A stretch of 64,000 nucleotides of DNA from assembly GCF_037963865.1 (NCBI RefSeq), contig NZ_CP150170.1:3162001-3226000 (forward strand), written 5' to 3'. Shown here in pieces: positions 44,394 through 53,165 of the stretch. A program made the position numbers and the translations under genes. Below the pieces are notes generated by a model. That model did no database searches. It saw only the letters and a program-made list of their open reading frames with translations, and was not told the origin of the DNA. The number at the start of each line of letters is the position of its first letter. Within the stretch, counting starts at the first letter, position 1. Source of the DNA: Paenibacillus sp. FSL R10-2734. Lineage in GTDB: Bacteria; Bacillota; Bacilli; Paenibacillales; Paenibacillaceae.

Positions 44394-45542
44394 TTATTTT
44401 TTTTTGATTAGCAAGATGGCAAGAAGTAAAGCAATGCTAACAGCAGACAAACCTACCCAATTCAAATTCAGGACAGAGGTACGGCTGATGATAAGCCCGC
44501 CTAATCCAGATCCCAGTGCAAAACCAAATTGGATGAAGGAAGTATTTACGCTTAGGGCAATGTCCGGATTTCGTGGTACCAGTGTAACCAGATATAGCTG
44601 CTGGGCAGGGGAAATACTCCAAGTTGCTAACATAAAGATCATTAAAATCAAGATCAAAACAAAGAAATTGAAACCCGCTAGAGCGAATAAAAGAAGAGTT
44701 GCTCCTTGTAACAGGAGCCCTAGAGTAATTGTGAATTTCGATCCCTTTGCATCTGCCAATTGTCCGCCCATTCTTGATCCGACGAAGCTGCAAATTCCCG
44801 CCAGGAATAGAACGCCGCTAATTTCGGTTATGGAAAGAGAGGATGTGGCTTGCAAGAATGGCGTAATATATGTGAATAGTGTAGAGTAGCCGCCGATATA
44901 AAATAAAGTAATAACCAGGGCAGTCACAATTTTTGGATCTTTTAAAATGGAGAGTTGCATCCTGAGGGTAACTTCTTCTTCTTCTTTGATTGCCGGAACC
45001 TTTTTATAGATGATGAGCATTGGAAGAATGCTTAACAAACCGATCGAAATAAATAAAACTCTCCATCCAAACATCTCACTAAAAAAGGTACCAATTGGAA
45101 CACCCAGCACGAGGGAACTGCTGAGCCCCATCAAAATAATACCGATGGCACTGCCCCTTCTTTCTTTTTCAACGAGTCGTGTCGCCACTGCCATGGCTAC
45201 CACGGTAGCAATTCCTCCACTAGCCCCTTGAATAATTCGTACCCATAGTACGATTTCGTAAGAGAGCTTTACAAACATAAGTCCGTTGCTAGCAATAAAC
45301 ACACTGAGGGTAGCCATGAGTAGCTTCTTGCGATCCACATTGATCGTTAATGCAATCAGAAGCGGAGCGATAATGGCCGCTGAAAGAGCAAATACAGTTA
45401 CTAATAGCCCAGCTTCGGAAGTAGATACTCCCAAGTCCATGGCGATCATTTCAATGACTCCTGTAATAATGTATTCAATGGTCCCGATCAGAAAAACAGT
45501 AAGTGCCAAGACATAAATGATCAGGTTATTTTTATTCCTCAA
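44394..45542 (-). CDS. MFS exporter, DHA1 (AraJ-like) family
   Basis: A 382-aa transporter with about 12 predicted membrane helices. The N-terminal FLIGTIEYIITGVIEMIAMDLGVS segment (shortened to its core EYIITGV) is typical of the AraJ/YdhP-type MFS subgroup, with SEAGLLVTVFAL next and motif C LVLGVPIGTFFSEMFGWR at ~128-145. The start is TTG 45542, after GTAGGAGCGG. It probably exports arabinose-like polymers or drugs; the substrate is unknown. It is convergent with hcp and lies 88 bp downstream of the MetX-like gene on the same strand. Confidence 0.9.
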   Translation of the reverse strand: MRNKNNLIIYVLALTVFLIGTIEYIITGVIEMIAMDLGVSTSEAGLLVTVFALSAAIIAPLLIALTINVDRKKLLMATLSVFIASNGLMFVKLSYEIVLWVRIIQGASGGIATVVAMAVATRLVEKERRGSAIGIILMGLSSSLVLGVPIGTFFSEMFGWRVLFISIGLLSILPMLIIYKKVPAIKEEEEVTLRMQLSILKDPKIVTALVITLFYIGGYSTLFTYITPFLQATSSLSITEISGVLFLAGICSFVGSRMGGQLADAKGSKFTITLGLLLQGATLLLFALAGFNFFVLILILMIFMLATWSISPAQQLYLVTLVPRNPDIALSVNTSFIQFGFALGSGLGGLIISRTSVLNLNWVGLSAVSIALLLAILLIKKK

Positions 45543-45630
45543 TTCAATCCGCTCCTACTCCCATTATCTATTTATAATTGGAATTTGTATTTCCATCAGT
45601 TGTGTATCTTCACTTTTTTCAGCGAAGTTC

Positions 45631-46641
45631 TCATTCATGCAAAAACCTTTTTAGGTTTGTATCTATAAATTCTGAATCTGGTACATGCTGTCCGATGCCT
45701 GCGCAATGCCCCCAGTTCGATTTAATCGGGAGGAAGAATGCATCAGGCATATGTTGTGCCTCATATTTGTTATCCTGGGGAGGAAAGAAAAGATCCGTGC
45801 TTCCCGGCATGACCAGTGCCCGTGCGGTAATCCTGCTTAATGCAAGTTCAAAATTGCCGTCATACACCGGATTTGCGCTAATGTCACCGTTGATTCCAGT
45901 ACGCAGCATGGTGATCAGGTCATTAGCGTCAAAGGTCAAAAACACTTGATCCCAGTAATCTACAAGATATTCCTCTAGTGTGTGGTAGCCCTCTTGCTGA
46001 TAGAGCTGCTCCAGATAATAAGCCTGTGAGAAGCCCCAAGCTGCATAGATCCGACCCATGGCTGCCAATCCCGCTTTCGGCTGCTGCGTGTAAAAGCCAT
46101 TCTTCCAAGCAGAATCAGCCTGAAGGGCAGCGATCATTCCTTCAAACACAACCTTTGCATGTGGCCGGGTCTTGGCAGTTCCTCCGAATGGAGTGATTCG
46201 TTCGACCATATCGGGATAGCTTGCTCCCCACTGAAAGGTCTGTACGGCTCCAAGTGACCAGCCTACGACGAGGGCGATTTTCGTAATGCCAAACTTCTGA
46301 GTAACGAGTTGATACTGCAGCCGCACATTATCATAAATCGAAACCTGTGGAAAATTAGCTTGATGATAGGGCGGGGGCGTATTACTTGGCGAAGAAGATA
46401 ATCCATTGCCCAACATATTAGGGATGATGATAAAATATTTTTCCGGGTCCAGTGCCTTACCAGGTCCAATTAACCATTCATTATCGGTATGCTGGCCTGC
46501 AAACCAGGTAGGGTAAAGGATGACATTGTTTTTTTCTGCATTTAGCGTTCCGTAGGTTTTGTAGGCGAGAAACGCATGTGGCAGGGTGTCACCGGATTGT
46601 AGCAGAACGTCCCCCAGTTCATAAATTTCAAAATCTCTCAT
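45631..46641 (-). CDS. MetX-like alpha/beta-fold hydrolase
   Basis: A 336-aa alpha/beta-fold protein of the homoserine-acetyltransferase-like group: PTWFAGQHTDNEWLIGPGKA near 44-63 and PNMLGNGLSSSPSN near 74-87. The nucleophile elbow is GWSLGAVQ with S129, then a C-terminal Asp (STDLFFPPQDN) and His (SNWGHCAG). True MetX proteins have GGSMGGMQ at the elbow, so this is more likely a hydrolase or acyltransferase on another substrate than the methionine enzyme. AAAGGAGAT precedes the ATG. It is divergent from a LysR regulator that probably controls it. Confidence 0.85.
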   Translation of the reverse strand: MRDFEIYELGDVLLQSGDTLPHAFLAYKTYGTLNAEKNNVILYPTWFAGQHTDNEWLIGPGKALDPEKYFIIIPNMLGNGLSSSPSNTPPPYHQANFPQVSIYDNVRLQYQLVTQKFGITKIALVVGWSLGAVQTFQWGASYPDMVERITPFGGTAKTRPHAKVVFEGMIAALQADSAWKNGFYTQQPKAGLAAMGRIYAAWGFSQAYYLEQLYQQEGYHTLEEYLVDYWDQVFLTFDANDLITMLRTGINGDISANPVYDGNFELALSRITARALVMPGSTDLFFPPQDNKYEAQHMPDAFFLPIKSNWGHCAGIGQHVPDSEFIDTNLKRFLHE

Positions 46642-46714
46642 TTCAAAATCTCCTTTTCATAGATGGAATCCTTTTCTTGTCATCACTCTACGACGATGCT
46701 ATTGTTAAGTCAAA

Positions 46715-46737
46715 GAAACGTTTCTGAACATAACGTT
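46715..46737. promoter_or_regulatory. Palindromic AACGTT sites in the divergent MetX-like/LysR gap
   Basis: The 10-bp palindrome GAAACGTTTC (46715-46724) and a second AACGTT (46732-46737) are 15 bp apart in the 127-bp gap between divergent genes. This is a plausible binding region for the LysR-type regulator. Confidence 0.4.
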
Positions 46738-46768
46738 CACTTTTTTTGAATTAAGGGGTGGATGTACC

Positions 46769-47668
46769 ATGGAATTGCGCCAACTAAAGACCTTTCATAC
46801 GCTTGCTTCCACACTCAACTTTAGCCGCGCCGCAGAAGTGCAAAACTATGTCCCTTCAACGGTTACAATGCAGATGAAAGCATTGGAGGAAGAACTGGGT
46901 GTCAAGCTGGTGGACAGATTGGGTAAAAAAGTGATCCTGACCGACGCGGGCAGAAGCTTTCTGCGCTATGTAGACAACATATTGAGTGAGCTTGAAGAAG
47001 CACAGCATGCAGTCAAACAATCTGGTGAGGTGACGGGTACGGTGGTCATAAGTGCAGATGAAACGTTGTGCACGTACCGGCTGCCGGTTGTACTTCGCCG
47101 ATTCCGCTTGCGCTACCCGGGGATTCGGCTGATGTTTCGACCGCTAGCGAATCCGAACCTCAAACAGAGCTTACGGGAAGGGGACGCGGACATTATTTTT
47201 ATGCTGGATGAAGACAAGGGCGAGACAGGATTTTGCGGAGAAAAAATGCTGGATGAGCCCTTTTATCTATTGGTATCGCCCGATCATCCATTAGCTGCTT
47301 ATACTGCGTTGGCCATTGAAGATTTTCATGGCGAGACCTTTTTGTTGACGGAGAAGGGATGTTCCTACCGCACTTTTTTTGAACGAAGTCTTTCACAGAA
47401 GGGCATGGGAGGGATTACCGAATTGGAGTTTACTAGCGCAGAGGCGATTAAACAATGTGCGAAAATAGGAATGGGCATCGCGATATTGCCTGAAATGGCT
47501 GTGATAGCAGAAGTGAATCGGGGAGAACTGGTTCCGTTGCCGTGGGATTTGACTGCCACATCGTTTGCAACCCAAATGTTTTGGCATGAAGAAAAGTGGA
47601 TTTCGCCTGCGATCGAAGCCTTTTTAAACTTGACCCGAGAAACATTTTTGAAAAATAGCACCCTATAA
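46769..47668 (+). CDS. LysR-family transcriptional regulator
   Basis: A 299-aa LysR regulator. The N-terminal winged helix has MELRQLKTFHTLASTLNFSR (residues 1-20) and LEEELGVKLVDRLGKKVILT (~35-54). The C-terminal periplasmic-binding-like effector domain spans ~90-295. Length is standard. It is divergent from the MetX-like hydrolase gene, the usual arrangement for a LysR regulator and its target. Effector unknown. Confidence 0.92.
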   Translation: MELRQLKTFHTLASTLNFSRAAEVQNYVPSTVTMQMKALEEELGVKLVDRLGKKVILTDAGRSFLRYVDNILSELEEAQHAVKQSGEVTGTVVISADETLCTYRLPVVLRRFRLRYPGIRLMFRPLANPNLKQSLREGDADIIFMLDEDKGETGFCGEKMLDEPFYLLVSPDHPLAAYTALAIEDFHGETFLLTEKGCSYRTFFERSLSQKGMGGITELEFTSAEAIKQCAKIGMGIAILPEMAVIAEVNRGELVPLPWDLTATSFATQMFWHEEKWISPAIEAFLNLTRETFLKNSTL

Positions 47669-47698
47669 AGTAATTTTAAAATCACATTCCATAGGTAT

Positions 47699-47724
47699 AG
47701 GGCACCCCCATATGGGGATGCCCT
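47699..47724. terminator. Bidirectional hairpin between convergent lysR and sigZ genes
   Basis: AGGGCA-C-CCCC (47699-47709) pairs with GGGG-A-TGCCCT (47714-47724), with one internal mismatch. It is flanked by A/T-rich sequence but has only short T-runs. Confidence 0.65.
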
Positions 47725-47758
47725 AAATAAAACTCTTATACGAAATAAGCATTGGATA

Positions 47759-48316
47759 TTAATCGGACTTCTTCTTTGGTTTCGGTTCATCATGAATAAC
47801 GGAGTATCCTACGATATTCCCGTAATGATCCGCTTCGATAGCGCAGCAGCTTGTCATCATCTCTTTCATTAGCTCGCGGCCTCGCTGTACTCTGGATTTC
47901 GCTCCAGAATAGGAGATATTCAGATGTTCGCTTAACTGCTTTTGCGACATGCCCTGCAGCTCGGATAGCTCAAGCGCCTCCCGATATTTATCAGGCATGC
48001 GAGTCAGGATGCTCATCATCCCTTCAGAAGCCTCCGAATTACAATCTGCGACTGGTTCTTCCTCCACGATGTTCACATTATCCAGGAGTGCCTCCGTCTT
48101 TTTTTCCTTCCGGAAATGATCAACGATGCTATTTCTTGCGATTTGAAAAATCCATGCGCGTCTCTTTTCCTCATCCTGCAGACGGGCCATCCCTTCATAA
48201 GCTTTCATAAAGGTCATCTGAACAATGTCTTCGGTATCAGTGTGATGATTCGTTTTATGCAAAACGAAATTCCTGACGTGCTCATGGTATTCATCCCATA
48301 ATCGCTCTAAATTCAT
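47759..48316 (-). CDS. sigZ: SigZ-like ECF RNA polymerase sigma factor
   Basis: A 185-aa ECF sigma factor. Region 2 is DTEDIVQMTFMKAYEG (~27-42) with RRAWIFQIARNSIVDHFRKEK; region 4 is LSELQGMSQKQLSEHLNISY (~117-136) with GAKSRVQRGRE. The C-terminal tail CCAIEADHYGNIVGY with paired cysteines is typical of the SigZ group, whose tail may bind a ligand or metal. There is no anti-sigma gene next to it, as in Bacillus SigZ. It is divergent from an aldo/keto reductase gene, which could be a target. Confidence 0.85.
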   Translation of the reverse strand: MNLERLWDEYHEHVRNFVLHKTNHHTDTEDIVQMTFMKAYEGMARLQDEEKRRAWIFQIARNSIVDHFRKEKKTEALLDNVNIVEEEPVADCNSEASEGMMSILTRMPDKYREALELSELQGMSQKQLSEHLNISYSGAKSRVQRGRELMKEMMTSCCAIEADHYGNIVGYSVIHDEPKPKKKSD

Positions 48317-48432
48317 CGGCGCGGTCCCTCACTCCACAAAATTTATTCGAAAAAAGTTTCTCTTATTTGCGTCCATTCCGATTTGACTTCGTCTCCATTA
48401 ATATAAACCAAATAATGGAGGGCGTAAAGACG

Positions 48433-49458
48433 ATGAAATACAACTTGCTTGGCAATACGGGAGTGCTGGTATCGGAGATAGGATTGGGAACAATGACATT
48501 CGGCGGCGGAGAAAAATGGGGTGTTTTCGGCGGTCTGGGCGAAAAGGAAGCGGGTTTTCTGATCGATCAAGCGATGGATGCCGGCGTGAATTTTTTCGAT
48601 ACGGCCAACGTATACTCGGACGGACAATCGGAAGAAATTCTCGGCAAAGCCCTGAAGAACAAAAGGCATCAAGCTCTGATCGCGACGAAGGTCAGAGGAC
48701 GCACGGGATCTGGTCCGAACGAGCTCGGGTTATCTCGATTGCATATCATAGGGCAAGTCGAAGCAAGCTTGAAGAGGCTCGGAACGGATTATATCGATCT
48801 GTATCAAGTCCATAACCCCGATCAATTAACGGACTGGGAAGAAACACTTCGGGCTCTCGACGATCTGGTTCGGAGCGGGAAAGTTCGCTACATCGGCAAT
48901 TCTAATATGACCGGGTGGAACATAATGAAAACTCGGGGTCTCTCGCAGCTTCACGGACTTCACAGTTTCAAGAGTAGCCAATCTTACTACTCTCTCGCCG
49001 CGCGCGAGATCGAACGGGAAATCATTCCAGTGCTTCAGGATCAAAATATGGGCTTAATCGTCTGGAGTCCGCTTTCTGGGGGCTTCCTGTCTGGCAAATA
49101 CACGCGGGATAATCCGGGCAATGGCAATGACCGGCATGCGAACATTCCGTTCCCTCCGGTCGACAAGGATAAAGTATTTCCAATTATCGACACGCTTCAG
49201 GATATTGCGGCTGCAAACAAGACGACGGTGGCCAGAATCGCTCTTGCTTGGGTGCTGAATCAAAAAGCCGTAACGAGTGTCGTTATTGGCGCAAAGCGAC
49301 CCGATCAATTACAGGATAACCTCGCGGCAAGCGGGATTATTCTAACAAGCGATGAATTGTCCAGACTGGATGAGGTCAGCCGCATACCGATCGAGTACCC
49401 GGCATGGCCATTCTTGGAGGGCGATGATTCTATCGTGAGGAAGCATGCGAAATACTAA
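48433..49458 (+). CDS. Aldo/keto reductase
   Basis: A 341-aa NADPH-dependent (beta/alpha)8 oxidoreductase. The catalytic tetrad parts are D57-type in NFFDTANVYSDGQSE (Asp and Tyr), Lys in ALIATKVRG and the H of LYQVHNPD. The C-terminal cofactor motif is VVIGAKRPDQLQDNL. ATG 48433 is chosen because GGAGGG (48418-48423) lies nine bases before it. The gene is visibly more GC-rich than its neighbours, a mild sign of separate origin. It is divergent from sigZ. Substrate unknown. Confidence 0.9.
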   Translation: MKYNLLGNTGVLVSEIGLGTMTFGGGEKWGVFGGLGEKEAGFLIDQAMDAGVNFFDTANVYSDGQSEEILGKALKNKRHQALIATKVRGRTGSGPNELGLSRLHIIGQVEASLKRLGTDYIDLYQVHNPDQLTDWEETLRALDDLVRSGKVRYIGNSNMTGWNIMKTRGLSQLHGLHSFKSSQSYYSLAAREIEREIIPVLQDQNMGLIVWSPLSGGFLSGKYTRDNPGNGNDRHANIPFPPVDKDKVFPIIDTLQDIAAANKTTVARIALAWVLNQKAVTSVVIGAKRPDQLQDNLAASGIILTSDELSRLDEVSRIPIEYPAWPFLEGDDSIVRKHAKY

Positions 49459-49539
49459 ACTAGAGGCATTTGAGTGAGAATGGAGATATAGGTTCGCGGA
49501 ATTTACGGTAAGAGGCAGGATTGAATGCAAAAGAAGACA

Positions 49540-49573
49540 AAAAGAGTTCATCGTAAGATGAGCTCTTTTTTTT
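49540..49573 (+). terminator. Terminator after the aldo/keto reductase gene
   Basis: AAAAGAGTTCATC (49540-49552) pairs with GATGAGCTCTTTT (49557-49569) with one wobble, followed by T. The other ~270 bases of the 49459-49766 gap show no gene. Confidence 0.88.
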
Positions 49574-49766
49574 GTTGTGGAAAGTTGAAAAGTGTTGAAG
49601 GGATGTGGAATAGTTCGACAGAGGGTGTCCAAAAATTCAGGTGAAAAGTAGGTAGACTCAGAACTAGCGATCACTATAATGGAAATAAGAGACATAAATA
49701 GAACCAATTCATAGGATTTAAACAAGAATCAGGCTGAGTAAAAAAGCGATTAGAGGAGGCCATCTC

Positions 49767-50342
49767 GTGGGAAGATCATTCGCGAATTTGCATATCAAGT
49801 CGAATAACCTTGAGAAGACTGTCAAAGCATTAAGAGAGCTAAGCGAAGGGCATGCCAAAGTATTAGGCGAGCCAAATAATGAGGCACAAGAGATCAAAGT
49901 TGTCATGTACGTAAGCAAAAGCAACGAGAACTGGATCAGCGTGCTCCACGATTATTTTGTATGGGGTACGGTGAAGGAGATCGGCAAAACATTATCCCGG
50001 CTTATCGAGGAGCCAGTGATGACCGCCGGATATATGAATGAGGAAATATTCGAGATGTCGTTGTTCGAGAATGGTGACATGGAGGCTGAAAGAATCTTTT
50101 GTGAACAGTGGACAAGGGATGAATATGAACAACTCAAAGAAGAGCGTCTTAATGATGACTACCTGCAGAAAGTGTTGGATATCCGCAATGAGGATTTTGA
50201 CGACTTCATTAGCATTACGAGACCGGAGCAAGCCGTAGATAAGCTGTCAGAAATCGTAAGAATGTCTTTATGGAGTGATTCGGAGTGGATCCCGCACGAA
50301 GAAACTCTCAGAGAACGTTTTGAAAAATATGAGTTTCAGTAA
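49767..50342 (+). CDS. Protein of unknown function in the immunity-like cluster
   Basis: A 191-aa soluble, acidic alpha/beta protein that I do not recognise. The start is GTG 49767, seven bases after AGAGGAGG (49752-49759). No signal peptide or membrane segment is seen. Features are FANLHIKSNNLEKTVKAL at the N-terminus, ENWISVLHDYFVWG near 54-67 and an Asp/Glu-rich region near 110-150. It is the first of a same-strand series of accessory genes including SMI1/KNR4 and DUF4303 proteins, so an immunity- or effector-related role is possible but unproven. Confidence 0.7.
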   Translation: MGRSFANLHIKSNNLEKTVKALRELSEGHAKVLGEPNNEAQEIKVVMYVSKSNENWISVLHDYFVWGTVKEIGKTLSRLIEEPVMTAGYMNEEIFEMSLFENGDMEAERIFCEQWTRDEYEQLKEERLNDDYLQKVLDIRNEDFDDFISITRPEQAVDKLSEIVRMSLWSDSEWIPHEETLRERFEKYEFQ

Positions 50343-50381
50343 ATATTGACCGTGATCAATGGCAAATAGGAGGATTAATGA

Positions 50382-51392
50382 ATGCGGAAAATATGGAAAA
50401 AAAGGATTCTGATCAATAATCCTATTACGCTGGACCGGGATCAGATCGAGCTGGATTTGCGTGGCGGTAACCAAGTGATTATTCAATTCTCTCACCCGGA
50501 TTTTTATGGCTCCATATTGGAAGAAGTGGATGAGCTTTGCGCGCGCTGGGATGAGGATTTCGGAGTACGTTTCTACGCCCACTATTCGCTGTCTTTTGAT
50601 TGTCATACTCTCTTGCGGATTCCCAATGTCAAAATGCTGCACCTCGATAGTCTCATTCAGGCACATAACACCGAAGCATTGGCCATGCTGGATCACCTGT
50701 GCAGTTTGAGCTTAGGCATATACGAGCTGGAGAATTCGGAAATTCTGGGGATTGATACGTTGAGCTCTCTAAAAAAATTAAACATTATCTCGGATAAAAA
50801 GACCCTCAACCTGCAATATTTTAAAGAATTCTCTTCTCTTGAAGAGTTGCATGTAGGGGGAAAGGTTAAAAACCTTGAAGCTATAGGGTATTTGAAGGAC
50901 TTGAATTATCTCGCGCTGCATTCGATCAGCAAACTGCCGTTACATTGTGTTAACCGGCTTAGGAAGCTGAAGCACCTTCGCATTCTGCTTGGAGGCCGAG
51001 AGCATATTCAGGAAATTGAAGAGAATACAATCGAGAGCCTGGAGATCACTAGAGTCCGCGGCTTCCATGACCTGACCAATATTACGGCTTTTCAAGCGCT
51101 GAAAAGACTTGTTATTGAGGATCAAATCCAGCTGCAGGAAATCAGCTTTGACCAGGAAATGAAGGCACTGGAGGAGCTGTCTATCAGGAATTGTAAAGGC
51201 TTAACCCGTTTGACGGGAATGGAGCAACTGCCTTTGCTGCACACACTTCGTATTCTCAAAACGGCAATCGATTATGATTCCTTTATCCATCAGAAACTTC
51301 CAAATGCTTTATCTTCAGTGGAGTTTGCAACATTCAAAAGTAAAACAGACCGGGAAATACAACAATCTTTAGCGGCATTGGGTTTTCAATAA
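50382..51392 (+). CDS. Leucine-rich-repeat protein of unknown function
   Basis: A 336-aa cytoplasmic protein. From about residue 85 it shows irregular leucine-rich repeats (LLRIPNVKMLHLDSL, SLKKLNIISD, SLEELHVGG, DLNYLALHS, LKHLRIL, ALKRLVIEDQ, ALEELSIRNC, LLHTLRILK), consistent with a curved LRR solenoid. AGGAGG precedes the start. Such scaffolds bind proteins. It lies 35 bp before the SMI1/KNR4 gene and so may be cotranscribed with it. It may neutralise or recognise a partner protein; this is inferred from context only. Confidence 0.75.
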   Translation: MRKIWKKRILINNPITLDRDQIELDLRGGNQVIIQFSHPDFYGSILEEVDELCARWDEDFGVRFYAHYSLSFDCHTLLRIPNVKMLHLDSLIQAHNTEALAMLDHLCSLSLGIYELENSEILGIDTLSSLKKLNIISDKKTLNLQYFKEFSSLEELHVGGKVKNLEAIGYLKDLNYLALHSISKLPLHCVNRLRKLKHLRILLGGREHIQEIEENTIESLEITRVRGFHDLTNITAFQALKRLVIEDQIQLQEISFDQEMKALEELSIRNCKGLTRLTGMEQLPLLHTLRILKTAIDYDSFIHQKLPNALSSVEFATFKSKTDREIQQSLAALGFQ

Positions 51393-51427
51393 AGGGTAGG
51401 ATCGTTCTGTAAACAGGAGGAGTATTT

Positions 51428-52177
51428 ATGTACATCGTATCTCGGCCAAAACCGCTGTCTGATGGCCAAATCCAAGCACTTATGAAGGAAGACGCCACTG
51501 TTTATCCACCGGGCTACCTCCGGTTTTTACGGCGATTCGGCGAAGGAACTTACAGAGGGTGGATGAATGTCCAGTTTCCGGATGCGGAGGTGCTTAAACC
51601 ATTTGCCGAGTACGGATTATGGGAGCATGACGAAAACAGCCCTATTACTGAGCAACAGATCAGCGAGTGTATCGTTATAGGTACAACCGTTGACGGTGAT
51701 TTTCTGGGAGTACATCCCCAGACAGCTGGGCTGCTCTGGCTACCTCGGCATGCAGAGCACGTAAGGGCGATTTCCCTGCAAGCACAGGAGCAAAAAGACG
51801 AAGGGATGTACGCCTTGGTGCTGGACGAAATATATCGTCAGGTGTATGGAAGGAGTCAAGAGGAGACCGTCTATTATGAACCGTGGACGGGCACTCGGGG
51901 CCATCTCTTTTTGCGTTTGCCTCAAGGGCAGGACCAGCTTACGCTGCCCGAACTGGCCGAATTGTGCAAAAAAGAATTTCAGCCGGATTTGACCATTGAG
52001 AATGCCTATGTCTGTTTCCTGTTCTACCGGCAGCTGGGCGGCTATGTGCGATTGAATTATGCCTACCAGCAAGAGGTGGCCATCTTTTATGAACAGGATG
52101 CGGGAGAGGCGTTTGCTGTTATGGAGCAGTGGCTCTTGTCGAAAGGGTGCGAAGCGATTTCAGAAAATAACAGATGA
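51428..52177 (+). CDS. SMI1/KNR4 (SUKH) family protein
   Basis: A 249-aa protein with the SUKH fold start: YPPGYLRFLRRFGEGTYRGW (~23-42), EHDENSPI, ECIVIGTTVDGDFLGVHP (shortened, ~78-95) and LLWLPRHAEHVR. SUKH proteins are frequent immunity proteins against polymorphic toxins. The C-terminal ~100 residues (FLRLPQGQDQLTLPEL; LNYAYQQEVAIFYEQD) are an extension. The preceding AACAGGAGG lies next to ATG 51428. No toxin gene is adjacent, so it would be an orphan immunity protein or have another regulatory function. Confidence 0.75.
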   Translation: MYIVSRPKPLSDGQIQALMKEDATVYPPGYLRFLRRFGEGTYRGWMNVQFPDAEVLKPFAEYGLWEHDENSPITEQQISECIVIGTTVDGDFLGVHPQTAGLLWLPRHAEHVRAISLQAQEQKDEGMYALVLDEIYRQVYGRSQEETVYYEPWTGTRGHLFLRLPQGQDQLTLPELAELCKKEFQPDLTIENAYVCFLFYRQLGGYVRLNYAYQQEVAIFYEQDAGEAFAVMEQWLLSKGCEAISENNR

Positions 52178-52343
52178 CCTGGGTGCAATGAGCCAACTGA
52201 CGTTCACCCTGACAACCTTGTAGTAGGAAAAGGAATGGTGGATAGATCGGTTTCCCCACAGACTGGATTTGTTCGTGCCGAATAGCGACGAGCATTCTTA
52301 TATAACCTGAACTGATTCACTAACGGAAAGGAGGGCCATTGTA

Positions 52344-52904
52344 ATGAAGCCGATGCAAGAAATAGAGACGCTGGCAATAGAGATCGCCGATGCTGCCAGA
52401 ACGTCTTTTCGCGCTCTTTTTGAAAATGGCGAACATTACTATTACTGTACGCTATATACTACTGGCGAGGGACATGCGCCAAGCATCTCCGCCTGGTCGT
52501 GGGAAGCTTTGGAGATGGAATCGGCCAGGCAAGGGGATGAAAGTGACACACCGGGATCGACGATAGCGGAACTCATCAAATGGTCCTATGCCGATTCTCC
52601 CTATTGTTGTTTTGGGGATGAGAACTTCGATAACGTTAAACAACGATTTCTCGGGCGTCCTATCATTGCGGATCTTGAGAATGACGAAGGGAATCGCGAG
52701 TTTGATTTGAGGTTGAAGGCTATGGAGCTGGCGATGAAAATGCTCGATGATGAAGGCGTGTTTGCCTTGAATCAACTGCGAGAGTCAGTATGCGTCCTTG
52801 TCGAAGTCATGCCGCCGGATGAGCTCAATACTGAAATCGCCCTACGTTTGAATCGGGCGGAATCTCCGGCTATGCAGGTATGGTTGACGGAAGCGGCGGA
52901 GTAG
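52344..52904 (+). CDS. DUF4303-family protein
   Basis: A 186-aa protein resembling DUF4303: HYYYCTLYTTGEGHAPSISA (31-50) near the N-terminus, ELIKWSYADSPYCCFGDENF near 82-101 and a C-terminal ALRLNRAESPAMQVW. Genes of this family are common in polymorphic-toxin immunity loci and in general have no known biochemical activity. AAAGGAGG lies before ATG 52344. It is preceded by a 166-bp gap with no gene and followed by a small out-of-frame ORF. Confidence 0.65.
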   Translation: MKPMQEIETLAIEIADAARTSFRALFENGEHYYYCTLYTTGEGHAPSISAWSWEALEMESARQGDESDTPGSTIAELIKWSYADSPYCCFGDENFDNVKQRFLGRPIIADLENDEGNREFDLRLKAMELAMKMLDDEGVFALNQLRESVCVLVEVMPPDELNTEIALRLNRAESPAMQVWLTEAAE

Positions 52905-53026
52905 AGCTCTATAATAAAGAAAATGGGAAAACGATTGTTAAAGGTGATCTCAGCGCTGTGGTTTTAGTTCAGGATGACGATACAGTCTCAAAGTGGACGG
53001 ACATAAATCGATCGCATGCTTTGTGA
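52880..53026 (+). other. Small ORF or gene remnant after the DUF4303 gene
   Basis: A 48-codon frame (MVDGSGGVELYNKENGKTIV at its start) overlaps the end of the DUF4303 gene by 25 bp in another frame. The codon pattern looks protein-like but there is no ribosome site. It may be the debris of a lost immunity-type gene. The rest of the 52905-53156 gap shows nothing further. Confidence 0.3.
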
Positions 53027-53165
53027 ATGTGTGGGAAGGTGGACCTTAGGTGCTGGGAGGCATCAGAGCGGTATTTTACAAGATTCAAACAATTTATTGC
53101 TCAGAAGATAGAGACAGGTGTGAATAGTTAGATCTTGATATGTATTAGAAGAAAGGATGATAGAA

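Noticed and set aside
44404..44889. 161-aa open frame opposite the DHA1 exporter gene
   Set aside because: It mirrors a transporter with clear family motifs on the other strand; no start signal.
47365..47793. 142-aa antisense open frame inside the LysR gene
   Set aside because: Shadow of a complete LysR protein and it runs through the terminator between lysR and sigZ.
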